From: CAVVIG01 sp050249955
GTDB taxonomy: Bacteria > Acidobacteriota > Vicinamibacteria > Vicinamibacterales > CAVVIG01
NCBI GenBank assembly: GCA_050249955.1
Contig: JBFWPN010000006.1
Location: 1-64,000, forward strand
DNA: 64,000 nt
Direction of reading: 5' to 3'
The translations under genes were made by a program, and so were the position numbers. The notes under the pieces were generated by a model. It worked only from the letters and a program-made list of their open reading frames with translations, did no database searches and was not told the DNA's origin. Position 1 is the first letter of the stretch, and every line of letters starts with the position of its first letter. Below, one piece after another: positions 8,501 to 16,556 of this stretch.

Positions 8501-8837
8501 ACCCGTTCGCCGCGTCCTCCGCGATGCGCAGCAGCTTGTCTCGCCCGACGATCGCTCGGCCGTGCAGCCCGTCGTCGCCGTCGCCAACGACGCGGGCGTG
8601 ACGGATCGCCACGAGCGCGAAGAGGCACTCGGCGCGCCTCATCACGCGGCGGAACTCGTCGACGGAGTGGTCGGGGTAGCGCCGCTCGAATGCCCAGACC
8701 ACCCACGGGTGGAACGAGTAGTAGCGGGCCCGGTCGGTGACGTTCGTGATGCCCGGGAGGAGCTGGCCGTAGAGGGCGATGCAGGGCGCCTGCACGCCGA
8801 GGTGGTCTAGGCCTCGGATCGGCTCGGGTGGCTTCAC
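8501..8837 (-). pseudogene. 5' fragment of a conserved gene of unknown function, truncated at an island edge
   Basis: From a GTG at 8837 the frame reads as a well-formed protein for about 112 residues, with a strongly conserved-looking start (GLDHLGVQAPCIALYGQLL, then PGITNVTDRARYYSFHPW). It then runs into arginine-rich nonsense where the promoter region of the CHAT gene begins. I recognise the N-terminus as that of a larger protein family of unknown function, but I cannot name it. It lies 53 bases after hsdS on the same strand, so it was probably the last gene of the restriction locus before a recombination removed its 3' part. The breakpoint is near 8500. Confidence 0.5.
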
Positions 8838-8890
8838 CCACGCGACGGTTTCGGCTGCGGCCGTCTACGCTCCCTCCTGTTGGCTCGTGC

Positions 8891-10036
8891 TCAGCCTCGA
8901 AAGATCCGCTCCAGCGTCGCAGGGATGATCGCAGCGTTCGCAGCGCGGATGGCGGCGTGCTCGGCCCTCAGGGCGGCGACCTCGGTCTGCAATTGGTTGA
9001 AAGACCGCTGGATGGAGAGTGGAGGCGTGGGTACTTCAATCTTCCCGAGATTGCCGAGACTCAGCGTGCGGTTTCGGTCCGCGGTGCCAGGCGAAGCGGC
9101 TCCCACCTTCTCCAACCCGTCTTCGCTCAAGAGGTAGTAGGCGAGGAACCCAACGGTCATCTGCGTAGGATCGGGAACGCAGGTGATGTAGCGATGCGAG
9201 GCGATGCACCCATCGTGTTCCTCGCCTACCACGCCGATCGCGCCTTCCCATGCCTTGATGTTGCTAAACACCAAGTCGCCAGCCTTGATCCACACGGGCT
9301 TCTCCCACGTCGCCGCGCTGCCCTCAAAGTTCGGCTTCGCGAACAGGCCTTTGCCAAACGAACGCGCGCCAACTTCCCGGTAACTGGCCGTCACGTCGAG
9401 CGCCACGGGACGGCGAACCGCGGGCGCAACATCGCCGAGCGGGTGCATCGGTGCGTCAGCGATGACATCGCGGAAGCGCAGGGCCAGCAAGTGCTCGGCG
9501 TCGCGCTCGGCAGCATCCAGATGGACTTCCACCTGTTCGGTCTTTGCCGTCAGCGCGTCGAGACGCGCCACTATGGCTTGCTGCTCGGAGAGCGGCGGCA
9601 GCGAGAGCGCGATGTCGAGGAACACCGCTTCCTTCACCCTCTCGCGTCGCGCGCCGATCCCCTTGGTGCAGCCCGCGAGCGCTCGGCGCCCGTGCTCCGA
9701 GTCGAAGAAGTACTTGAGCCAACGAAGATCGAGCCGTCCTGCGTCAGCGACGAACGAGGGGAACTCCTTCGACACGAAGTAGCCGTCTAGTTCGGGAGGT
9801 ACCACGCCGACTGCTCCCTCCCACGCCTTGACGCGACTGATGACGAAGGTGCCTGCGTGAAGCCGGTTGAGCGCCGTGTACGATGTCTGGCTGCCCAGGA
9901 TCGGCTCACGCGCGAAGAGCCCACGACCGAAGCCGTAAATGCCTGCGATCGGATAGGCCTCGTCCCGTATGACGCCGACCGTGTCATCTCTCTGTCGGAG
10001 CACCTCGCCCAGCGCCACAGTAGTCAGCGTCGTCAC
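8891..10036 (-). CDS. hsdS: Type I restriction-modification specificity subunit HsdS
   Basis: The 381-residue protein shows the two-repeat layout of HsdS: two target-recognition domains, each followed by a helical spacer (LSEQQAIVARLDALTAKTEQVE after the first). The two recognition domains are unusually alike: VKAWEGAVGVV at residues 69-79 recurs as IKAWEGAIGVV at 260-270, and GFGRGLFA as SFGKGLFA, a spacing of about 191 residues. The GTG start at 10036 overlaps the TGA of hsdM. HsdS selects the bipartite DNA target and joins two HsdM and two HsdR subunits. Similar recognition domains suggest similar half-sites; that is inference. Confidence 0.88.
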   Translation of the reverse strand: MTTLTTVALGEVLRQRDDTVGVIRDEAYPIAGIYGFGRGLFAREPILGSQTSYTALNRLHAGTFVISRVKAWEGAVGVVPPELDGYFVSKEFPSFVADAGRLDLRWLKYFFDSEHGRRALAGCTKGIGARRERVKEAVFLDIALSLPPLSEQQAIVARLDALTAKTEQVEVHLDAAERDAEHLLALRFRDVIADAPMHPLGDVAPAVRRPVALDVTASYREVGARSFGKGLFAKPNFEGSAATWEKPVWIKAGDLVFSNIKAWEGAIGVVGEEHDGCIASHRYITCVPDPTQMTVGFLAYYLLSEDGLEKVGAASPGTADRNRTLSLGNLGKIEVPTPPLSIQRSFNQLQTEVAALRAEHAAIRAANAAIIPATLERIFRG

Positions 10037-11613
10037 GTCCGTTCCCCGCTGACGAGAGCATCGATCTCGGCAAGCAACCGCAACACCGCAGCCTCGTGTC
10101 CACGCATCGAAGCGACGAGTTCGTTCGGGTCGGCGTGCGCCAGCCCGGCTTTGGTATTCGGATTCTTGAGATCGAGGTTGAAGCCCTTGGCTGCGACATC
10201 GGCGGCGCTGACCCGCCAGCTGTGCGGCCCCTCCTCGCGTTGCGCCCACCACGCTCTTGCGGCGGCGAACTCCTCGAACTGCAGTGGTGCCGTTTTGCTG
10301 TACTTCTTGCGTCCTTCAGGGAGCGGCAGTTCGTAGTACCAGATCGCCTCAGTCGGACAGCCCTTCTCGAAGAACACAAGGTTGGAGGGGATGTCGGTGT
10401 ACGGCGCGAATACGCCGTTCGGCAGCCGCACAATGGTGTGGAGGTTGAACTCCCTGAGAAGCTCCTCCTTGATGCGCGCCGCGATGCCGTCGCCGAAGAG
10501 GACGCCGTTCGGGACGACGACCGCTGCTCGTCCAGGCTTCGGCGCGCGCTTCAGCTTGCGCATGATGAGCTGGAGGAAGAGGAGCGCGGTCTCGGCGGTC
10601 TGCTTGTCTTCGGGGAAGTTCGAGAGGATGCCGCGCTCCTCCTCGCCACCGAACGGCGGGTTCGTGAGGATGACGTCGACCCGGTCCTTGTCGCCAATCT
10701 CGCGCAGCGCCACCGCGAGGCTGTTGCCCGGCTCGATGCGCGGTGTCTCGAGGCCGTGGAGCAGCAGGTTCATCTGCGCGAGCAGGTAGGGAAGCGGCTT
10801 CGCCTCATTGCCGAGGATTGTCCCCTGCTGAAGCTGGCGGCGCTGTTGCACCGTCTTGCACTGCTTCTCCATGTGCGAGTAGGCCTCGACGAGGAAGCCG
10901 CCCGTGCCGCACGCCGGGTCGAGTACAGCCTCGCCGATTTTCGGGTCGATGACGTCGACCATGAAGCGGACGACCGCCCGGGGCGTGTAGAACTCGCCCG
11001 AGTCGCCGGCCGCGTCGCGCATCTCTTTGAGCATCGACTCGTAAAAGTTGCCGAGCGTGTGGATCTCGTCGGACGACGTGAAGTGGATGCCGTTGATCTT
11101 GTTGATGACGTCCCGGAGCAGGTAGCCATTGATCATCCGGTTGACCGTGCCTTTGAATACGGTCGCGATGACGTCGCGGCGGTCACCACCCTCGGCGCCG
11201 CGTAGCGCACGCAGGTAGGCAAAGAGGCCCGGGCCCTTCGAGCCGTCGGGACGGCGGCACTCCTCCTGGTTGATGAACGCGATCAGCTCGTCGCCAGTGA
11301 TGCCGTCTTCCTTCGCGGCCCAGTCACGCCAGCGGTACGGCGGCTCGATGGCGGGCTTGAACTTCTTGCCCGAGAGCTTTGCCTCCTCCGCGCGCATCGA
11401 CTCCATGTCGTCGAGGAACTTGAGGAACATGATCCACGTGAGGACCGGGATGCGGTCGATCTCACCGCTGAGCCCCTTGTCCTTGCGCATGATGTCGCGC
11501 GAAGCCTTGAGGATGGTCCCCAAGCGCTGCGCGGTGGTCGCGGGCGTGCCGTTCGCGCCATTCGCGCTGGCACCATTTCGGTTCGCCTTCGTCTTCGTCT
11601 TCTTCGCTGCCAT
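10033..11613 (-). CDS. hsdM: Type I restriction-modification DNA methyltransferase subunit HsdM
   Basis: The 526-residue protein has an N-terminal HsdM helical domain, SAM motif I DPACGTGGF at residues 232-240 and catalytic motif IV NPPF at 318-321, the gamma-class N6-adenine methyltransferase order. GEFYTPR (about 206-212), typical of HsdM, precedes motif I. A basic, low-complexity N-terminal tail (KKTKTKANRNG) is added. It sits 24 bases downstream of hsdR and its stop overlaps the hsdS start. With HsdS it methylates adenine in the target; with HsdR added the complex cleaves unmodified DNA. Confidence 0.93.
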   Translation of the reverse strand: MAAKKTKTKANRNGASANGANGTPATTAQRLGTILKASRDIMRKDKGLSGEIDRIPVLTWIMFLKFLDDMESMRAEEAKLSGKKFKPAIEPPYRWRDWAAKEDGITGDELIAFINQEECRRPDGSKGPGLFAYLRALRGAEGGDRRDVIATVFKGTVNRMINGYLLRDVINKINGIHFTSSDEIHTLGNFYESMLKEMRDAAGDSGEFYTPRAVVRFMVDVIDPKIGEAVLDPACGTGGFLVEAYSHMEKQCKTVQQRRQLQQGTILGNEAKPLPYLLAQMNLLLHGLETPRIEPGNSLAVALREIGDKDRVDVILTNPPFGGEEERGILSNFPEDKQTAETALLFLQLIMRKLKRAPKPGRAAVVVPNGVLFGDGIAARIKEELLREFNLHTIVRLPNGVFAPYTDIPSNLVFFEKGCPTEAIWYYELPLPEGRKKYSKTAPLQFEEFAAARAWWAQREEGPHSWRVSAADVAAKGFNLDLKNPNTKAGLAHADPNELVASMRGHEAAVLRLLAEIDALVSGERT

Positions 11614-11637
11614 CAGCTCGTTCTCTCGTGCGAGCCA

Positions 11638-14013
11638 TCAGGCCGCGTAAAGGATGGTCTGCAACTCATGAATCGCCTCGCGGAGCTTCTCTGCGCCGCC
11701 GAAGTACTTGGCGATCTCGATTACGTTGCCGTGGTCGGAGATCGGAGGCACCTGCAGCACGTCGGGCAAGACGAACTGCGCGGTGCCGTGCTCCGCGTAC
11801 TTCTCGAGCAGCTCCTCCAGGATCCGCCTCGCGGTGCCCGTGTGCTTCTCCAGGAACTCCCGGCGATCCTTGCGCACGCGGTCTACCCTCTCTCGGCGCG
11901 TCTTCAGCGGCGCGCTGTAGGCGACGTGGCAGAGCAGGTCGAAGGGGTCGGCGTCGGGCTGTGACGTAACCTTGGCAAGCTCGTCGAAGTCGATGCCGCG
12001 CTCGGCGAGGCGCTCGATGATGTCGGCGCGCTTCTCCGGGTCGGCCCACGCCTCGCGCAGCGCCGCCGCCGTCGGGAAAAGGGTGCGAACGCGCTCGGCC
12101 GTGTAGTCCGTGAACTGCACGACTCGGAGCTGCTTGCCCTCGGGATCGAGCTCGTAGACGAGGTAGGCCGCAACCTGCACCTGGCCGCCGTCGAAGTAGT
12201 ACTTGCGCGGTTCGCCGTCGTCCTCGTCGTCGGGCGAGAGCCCACCGCCGTAGGGCGGGCCAGGAGGCTCGGAGACCTTCAGGGGCTCGGGCTCGTCGAC
12301 CTTGTACGTGTCCGGCTTTGCCTTGCCTTTGTCGTCGATCTCCTCCTCGCTCACGCGAGCGGGTTCGCCGTCGAAGTCCGGGTCTGCGAAGAGCGTGGTG
12401 GCCGAGCCGGTGTAGTCGAGGATGTTGAAGAACAGCTTGTCGTAGTCGTCGCGCACGCGCGTGCCGCGTCCGATGATCTGCTTGAACTCGCTCATCGAGC
12501 CGACCACGCGCACGAGCGCGACATTCTTCACGGTGGGCGCGTCGACGCCGGTCGTGAGGAGCTGGGACGTGGTGAGAATGACCGGCGTCTGCTTCTCCGG
12601 CTCCTGGAAGCGACTCAAGTGCCCGCGCCCGACGTCGCCCTCGTCGGAGGTCACGCGGCAGACGAAGTCCGGGTGCTTTTGCACGAGGTCGGCGTTCAGG
12701 TTTGAGAGCGCGCGGCGCATCTCGTCGGCATGCTCCTGGTCGACGCAGAAGACGATGGTCTTGCCGTAGCGGTCGGTGTTCTTGAGGAACTCGGTGAGGT
12801 GCGCCGCGATGGCGTTGGTACGGGCGCGCAGCGCTACGACGCGCTCGAAGTCCTTGGTCGTGTACTCGCGGTCAGGGATCTCGCGCCCCGTGCGGTCGGT
12901 CTCGCCGGCGTTCGGACGCCAGCCGGCCGCGTCGAACGTCGTGATGACCCGGTGAACGCGGTAGGGCGCGAGGAAGCCGTCCTCGATGCCTTGCTTGAGG
13001 CTGTACTGGAAGATGGGCGCGCCGAAGTACGAGTACGTGTCGCGATTGTCTTCGCGCAGCGGCGTGGCCGTCATGCCGATCTGGTACGCGGGCTCGAAGT
13101 ACTCGAGGATCTCGCGCCAGCTACTTTCGTCGCGCGCGCTGCCGCGATGGCACTCGTCGATGATGATGAGGTCGAAGAACTCCTTGGAGTACTCCTTGAA
13201 GAGCGCCGGGCGCCCCTCGCCACCGGCGAGCGCTTGGTAGATGGAGAAGTACATCTCGCGGCTCTTCACCGCGTTGCCGCCTTCGATCTTCGCGCGAGCG
13301 TCACCGAAGGGCGCGAACATCTTGGCGTAGGGATCGTCGACGAGGATGTTGCGGTCGGCGAGGAAGAGGATGCGCGGCTTGCGATGGTCGCCCGTGCGGT
13401 TCCAGCGCGCCGACCAGAGCTTCCAGCAGATCTGGAACGCCACGAAGGTCTTGCCCGTGCCGGTCGCCATCGTGAGCAGGACGCGCTTCTGCCCCTGCAC
13501 GACGGCCTGCACCGCGCGGTTGATGGCGATCTCCTGGTAGTAGCGGGGCGACTTCCCGAGGACGCTGAAGCCGGGCGTGAGGAGCCGCTCGGCGGCCTCA
13601 TCGGTGAGCTTCTCGCCGCCGCGAAGGCGAGCCCAGAGATCCGCGGGCGTCGGGAACTCCGTGAGCTCGCGCTCAAGCCCCGTGAGGAAGTCGAACTCAA
13701 CGATGCCGTGACCGTTCGTGGCGTAGGCGAACTTGAGCCCGAGCACCGTCGCATAGTCCTTCGCCTGCTGAAGCCCGTCGCTCGGCGACTTGTATACGGC
13801 TTTCGCCTCGACGACGGCGATCGGGAAGTCACGCGTGTATCGCAGCAGGTAATCCGCACGCTTCTGCGCCTGCCGCCGGGCCTTGTTGCCGAAGACAACG
13901 ATGCGCCCGTCGGTGAAGGACTTCTGCTCGGTGAGCGAGTGCGGATCGTTCTCCCAGCCCGCCGCCTGGAGTTTCGGGACAACGTACTTCCTACAGGTGT
14001 CGGCTTCGTTCAT
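11638..14013 (-). CDS. hsdR: Type I restriction endonuclease motor subunit HsdR (EcoEI-like)
   Basis: From ATG 14013 the protein is 791 residues long. The N-terminal nuclease domain shows Asp54 and Glu69-x-Lys71 (VVEAK), the PD-(D/E)XK core. The SF2 motor follows with Walker A ATGTGKT (183-189), DECH (286-289) and GRGTRVRDDYDK in the second RecA lobe. The C-terminus, from about residue 690, resembles the EcoEI HsdR C-terminal domain that binds the methylase. The start is fixed by the ATG overlapping the TGA of the HTH gene upstream. HsdR translocates DNA and cuts it far from an unmethylated target. No frameshift or stop interrupts it. Confidence 0.93.
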   Translation of the reverse strand: MNEADTCRKYVVPKLQAAGWENDPHSLTEQKSFTDGRIVVFGNKARRQAQKRADYLLRYTRDFPIAVVEAKAVYKSPSDGLQQAKDYATVLGLKFAYATNGHGIVEFDFLTGLERELTEFPTPADLWARLRGGEKLTDEAAERLLTPGFSVLGKSPRYYQEIAINRAVQAVVQGQKRVLLTMATGTGKTFVAFQICWKLWSARWNRTGDHRKPRILFLADRNILVDDPYAKMFAPFGDARAKIEGGNAVKSREMYFSIYQALAGGEGRPALFKEYSKEFFDLIIIDECHRGSARDESSWREILEYFEPAYQIGMTATPLREDNRDTYSYFGAPIFQYSLKQGIEDGFLAPYRVHRVITTFDAAGWRPNAGETDRTGREIPDREYTTKDFERVVALRARTNAIAAHLTEFLKNTDRYGKTIVFCVDQEHADEMRRALSNLNADLVQKHPDFVCRVTSDEGDVGRGHLSRFQEPEKQTPVILTTSQLLTTGVDAPTVKNVALVRVVGSMSEFKQIIGRGTRVRDDYDKLFFNILDYTGSATTLFADPDFDGEPARVSEEEIDDKGKAKPDTYKVDEPEPLKVSEPPGPPYGGGLSPDDEDDGEPRKYYFDGGQVQVAAYLVYELDPEGKQLRVVQFTDYTAERVRTLFPTAAALREAWADPEKRADIIERLAERGIDFDELAKVTSQPDADPFDLLCHVAYSAPLKTRRERVDRVRKDRREFLEKHTGTARRILEELLEKYAEHGTAQFVLPDVLQVPPISDHGNVIEIAKYFGGAEKLREAIHELQTILYAA

Positions 14014-14249
14014 CGACGCGTGCCTCCCTTCCGCGTCGACGCCTTGGGCTTCGCCTCTGGCTGCTTGGGAGCGCCCGGGCCCTTCACCTGCGACGCCATC
14101 CACGAATCGAGATCCTGGCGACGGAAACGCCACTGCCCGCGCACCTTGAAGCAAGGCAGCTCGGAATTCTGCGCCATCGTGTAGACCGTCTTCTCGGCCA
14201 CCTTCAGGAGGAGGGCGACCTCGGCGACGGTCAGAATCTCGTCGGCCAT
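14010..14249 (-). CDS. MerR/excisionase-type helix-turn-helix protein upstream of hsdR
   Basis: The 79-residue protein (ATG 14249, preceded by AAGGAG) is a single HTH_17/excisionase-type domain: LTVAEVALLLKVAEKTVY is the winged helix and RWRFRRQDLDSWM the characteristic second half. A Lys/Pro/Gly tail follows. Its TGA overlaps the hsdR ATG, so translation of the two is coupled. Such proteins are DNA-binding directionality factors or small transcriptional regulators. Leading the RM operon, this one could act as a control protein that times restriction after modification, although it is not of the classical C-protein family. The role is inferred from position. Confidence 0.7.
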   Translation of the reverse strand: MADEILTVAEVALLLKVAEKTVYTMAQNSELPCFKVRGQWRFRRQDLDSWMASQVKGPGAPKQPEAKPKASTRKGGTRR

Positions 14250-14381
14250 GACGACCGGCTCCTTCGGCAAGACGTGGTAACGCATTCCAACCGTTGCCAG
14301 CGTATGGTACAAGTTGCGTGCGCCACAAGAGGGCCGCGCGGTGCGGCTCACGAACCTGGCAAATGGACCCGCCCACGCGAG

Positions 14382-14904
14382 CTCGTCGAGACCAGCACCC
14401 TCGGCGGCGGCACCTCAGTCGTCGAGGCCGCGCGCCTCGGGGCATCGGCGATCGGCGTCGACGTCGACCCCGTAGCTTGCGCGGTGACGACCGCCGAGCT
14501 GACCGCCGAGACACTCGAGGACCTGCTACCGACGCTGCGCGCACTTCAGGAGCGCGTCGGCAAGAAGCTCGCACCGCTGTACGCCGTGAAGGGCCCCGAC
14601 GGCACGCAGCTCACTGCCGTCCTTTTCTTCTGGCTCCAGGTCGCGGCGTGCCCGTCGTACGAGAAGGTCGGCGAGGCGCATCCGAACTACGTCCTCGCCG
14701 AGGAGGCCGGCCAGACGCGGTGGGCGTTCTGCCGGAAGTGCCACGAACCCCACTCGCTGAAGGCGACCCAGAAGAGCTTCTCCTGCTCGTCATGCGAGAC
14801 GAGAACGGTGCTCGACTCAGCGCCCGTGCAGAGCGGCACGTACACCTGCCCGTACTGCGACGAGCGCGCACCCTCCATCAAGCTGGGGCGCGAGATCGAG
14901 GCGC
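14382..14904 (+). pseudogene. Internal fragment of a large DNA methylase with zinc ribbon
   Basis: On the plus strand the frame reads GGGTSVVEAARLGASAIGVD, the tail of a SAM-binding motif I. Methylase-like sequence continues with three Cys-x2-Cys pairs (CRKC, CSSC, CPYC), a zinc-ribbon insertion. The sequence before the glycine motif is missing and the frame is lost at about 14904, so neither SPPY/NPPY nor the rest of the enzyme is present. It is the remnant of a second methyltransferase gene, convergent with the type I locus and cut on both sides. Its exact family is uncertain. Confidence 0.55.
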
Positions 14905-15003
14905 CGAGGCGATCCGCCCGACCACGATCCGGCCGCTGGTGCGGTTCGAAGGGTCGCCCGGCGAATTTACACAGCACGACTTCGGGCAGGTCGAGGTGCC
15001 TCG
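14905..15003 (+). mobile_element. Fragment of an IS21-family transposase (istA)
   Basis: A short plus-strand reading frame contains RFEGSPGEFTQHDFGQVEV, which matches the strand leading to the first catalytic Asp of IS21-type IstA transposases (typical form EGxPGEFxQxDFGxV). Only about 30 residues remain, and neither inverted terminal repeats nor istB are present. It begins where the methylase fragment ends, so an IS21-like element or a deletion through one probably cut the methylase gene. Confidence 0.5.
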
Positions 15004-15084
15004 GTGGACACCCCAAACCGGCAATTAGCTACCGACGGCCGAGTTCCAAGCGCAACTCCGCACCCGCAGACACGTGTGCCTGAT

Positions 15085-15171
15085 GCCACAGTGGCGACTG
15101 TAGAACTGTGCCCAAAACTGTGCCCAGACGGCCTCAAAAAGGGGCCATCCAAGACCAACGCTGGCAACTGA
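15085..15171 (+). pseudogene. Possible C-terminal tail of a tyrosine recombinase (integrase)
   Basis: A plus-strand frame ends in VELCPKLCPDGLKK then GPSKTNAGN and a stop, 57 bases before a tRNA-Ser half gene on the other strand. The LCPKLCPDG tail resembles the ends of some phage-type integrases, which commonly lie beside a tRNA attachment site. No catalytic Arg/His/Tyr segment remains, so this rests on tail composition and position only. The rest of 15004-15228 holds nothing else I recognise. Confidence 0.22.
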
Positions 15172-15228
15172 AATGTGAGAAATTAGGCCGAAAAACGCGA
15201 GATCTGGTTGGGTGGGATTGCTGCGGCT

Positions 15229-15271
15229 GGGATTAGCAAACCGCCGCCTTCAGCCTCTCGGCCACCTCACC
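15229..15271 (-). tRNA. 5' half of tRNA-Ser(GCU), truncated after the anticodon loop
   Basis: Read on the minus strand from 15271, the sequence gives an acceptor strand GGTGAGG, a serine-type D arm (GCCGAGAGGCTGAAGGC) and the anticodon loop TTGCTAA, all canonical for tRNA-Ser with anticodon GCU. After the loop the anticodon stem does not pair, and no long variable arm or GGTTCGA T-loop follows; a decayed AATCCCACC (15208-15218 region) may be a trace of the 3' part. A TATACT box lies about 16 bases upstream of the 5' end. It is most likely the scar of an island integrated in this tRNA gene and not a working tRNA. Confidence 0.6.
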
Positions 15272-15375
15272 GCGACCGGGTAAGTATACCGCACCAACCC
15301 GATTGTCCCGGTCAGAGCCCAACCAGACAGCGGGCCAGCCGCAGCAGGCCAGCCACACACCCCGAACTAGGGCAC

Positions 15376-15918
15376 CTAGTCCGCGCCGATCGTCTCCACG
15401 TCGGGGTCGACCGAGCCACCCCGCACCTCGAACTGGAACGCCTGGGTGTAGGACGGCTTCTCGCCACGCTTGTACGCCGTGTAGAGCCGACCATACTCTG
15501 CCCGCGCCTCGGCCACCGACCGCCTCCCGCTGACAATGTCGTGGGCGAGGTTGATGGCCACGAAGTTCATGGACGTCCCGCCACACCGGGCCGACAGCTC
15601 ACCCTTCGTGCGCTCCGCGATGACGCTGCCGTCGAACTCGGCAAGCGGCGTGAACATCTCGACCGGGACGCGGTAGTCGATGAACTGCTCGAGGAAGTCG
15701 GCATGCGGCGACGGAAAGTTGTGCGGCGTCTGCTCGCGCGACAGCACCGTCCGCTTCCAGCCGTCCCGCGTGGCGTGCCACATCAACTGCGACGCCGAAT
15801 GCTCGTCCGGCACACCGTAGTAGTCGATGAGGCGCCCGGCCGACTCCCGCGGCTCCTTGGGCCACTGCTCGAGTATCGAGGCGATCTCCGCCGGCACGGC
15901 ACGCGTGGTTTCCTCCAT
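15376..15918 (-). CDS. Conserved-looking hypothetical protein
   Basis: I do not recognise this 180-residue protein. It has no signal peptide or membrane helix, is acidic overall and mixes helices and strands: an N-terminal helical stretch (PAEIASILEQWPKEPRESAG), then LMWHATRDGWKRTVL, and a C-terminal helical region (RRSVAEARAEYGRLYTAYK). Codon use and composition match the chromosome rather than gene debris. It stands alone between the tRNA-Ser remnant and the OB-like fragment. Confidence 0.55.
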   Translation of the reverse strand: MEETTRAVPAEIASILEQWPKEPRESAGRLIDYYGVPDEHSASQLMWHATRDGWKRTVLSREQTPHNFPSPHADFLEQFIDYRVPVEMFTPLAEFDGSVIAERTKGELSARCGGTSMNFVAINLAHDIVSGRRSVAEARAEYGRLYTAYKRGEKPSYTQAFQFEVRGGSVDPDVETIGAD

Positions 15919-16045
15919 CGTCCTCCCCTTTCGACGTCTCCGCGTTTGCGAGTCGACAGGGACGCTGCAAGGAAGGAGCCGCGTCGCAAGCCCGGACTAC
16001 TGGGTGCGCTACAACAGCCGCCCCGTCCTCATCGCGTCGTCCGTC

Positions 16046-16501
16046 ATGACCGGAAGCGGGGCCCAGCTCGTCTCCGCCAGCAAGGACGGACGCTCCCAGA
16101 ACAGCGACAGCCGCAGCCAGGCCGTCGGCACATCGGGGTCGAACACTGCCGGAACCATCACGAATCTCTCGGAGCTGACCGGCTCGTCAGCCGCCAGCCA
16201 CATCGGCCAGCGGGTGAGGCTCGAGCGCGTCACCGTGGACCGGGTGACGGGCAAGCGCGGCTTCTGGGCGAACGCCGGCGGGAACGCGCGCGTGTTCATC
16301 GGACTCGATCGCGAGATCGATCAGCCTGGACTGCAGCAGGGCGAACAGGTCATGGTGGCCGGAAAGGTCATGAAGGCCCCGGATGACGCGTCCACGATCG
16401 CCACGGACAAGTTCGGCCTCGCACAGAGTGACGTGACACAGCTGATGCAGGGGAAGGTCTTCATCCGCGCGGACGCCCTGCGCAGCGCCACCAGCAGGTA
16501 G
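16046..16501 (+). CDS. OB-like domain protein, possibly missing its N-terminus
   Basis: From ATG 16046 the protein has 151 residues. The C-terminal 110 (from SHIGQRVRLERVTVD) form a beta-rich OB-like domain: GQ-V-L-V, G-RGFW, VFIGL, GEQVMVAGKVM. The same pattern of segments occurs at the C-terminus of the exported protein at 24065-25432 (LVGRTVDL, GQRGFFIG, VGQNVSIDGFVM). No signal peptide or ribosome site fits the start well. The open frame runs back to about 15830 without a clear initiator, so the gene may have lost its 5' end. It lies just upstream of the efflux operon but is separated from it by 55 bases. Confidence 0.5.
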   Translation: MTGSGAQLVSASKDGRSQNSDSRSQAVGTSGSNTAGTITNLSELTGSSAASHIGQRVRLERVTVDRVTGKRGFWANAGGNARVFIGLDREIDQPGLQQGEQVMVAGKVMKAPDDASTIATDKFGLAQSDVTQLMQGKVFIRADALRSATSR

Positions 16502-16556
16502 GCAGTCCACCTGCCTGGTCGGCTGGGCGTGGCAGTGCCCTTGCTCGAAGCCCCGC

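Noticed and set aside
12730..14184. Long plus-strand open frame antisense to hsdR
   Set aside because: The hsdR frame carries all nuclease and motor motifs; the antisense frame carries none.
14013..14574. Extended N-terminus of HsdR
   Set aside because: The extension is Arg-rich, overlaps the HTH gene, and the ATG at 14013 overlapping the HTH stop gives a standard HsdR start.
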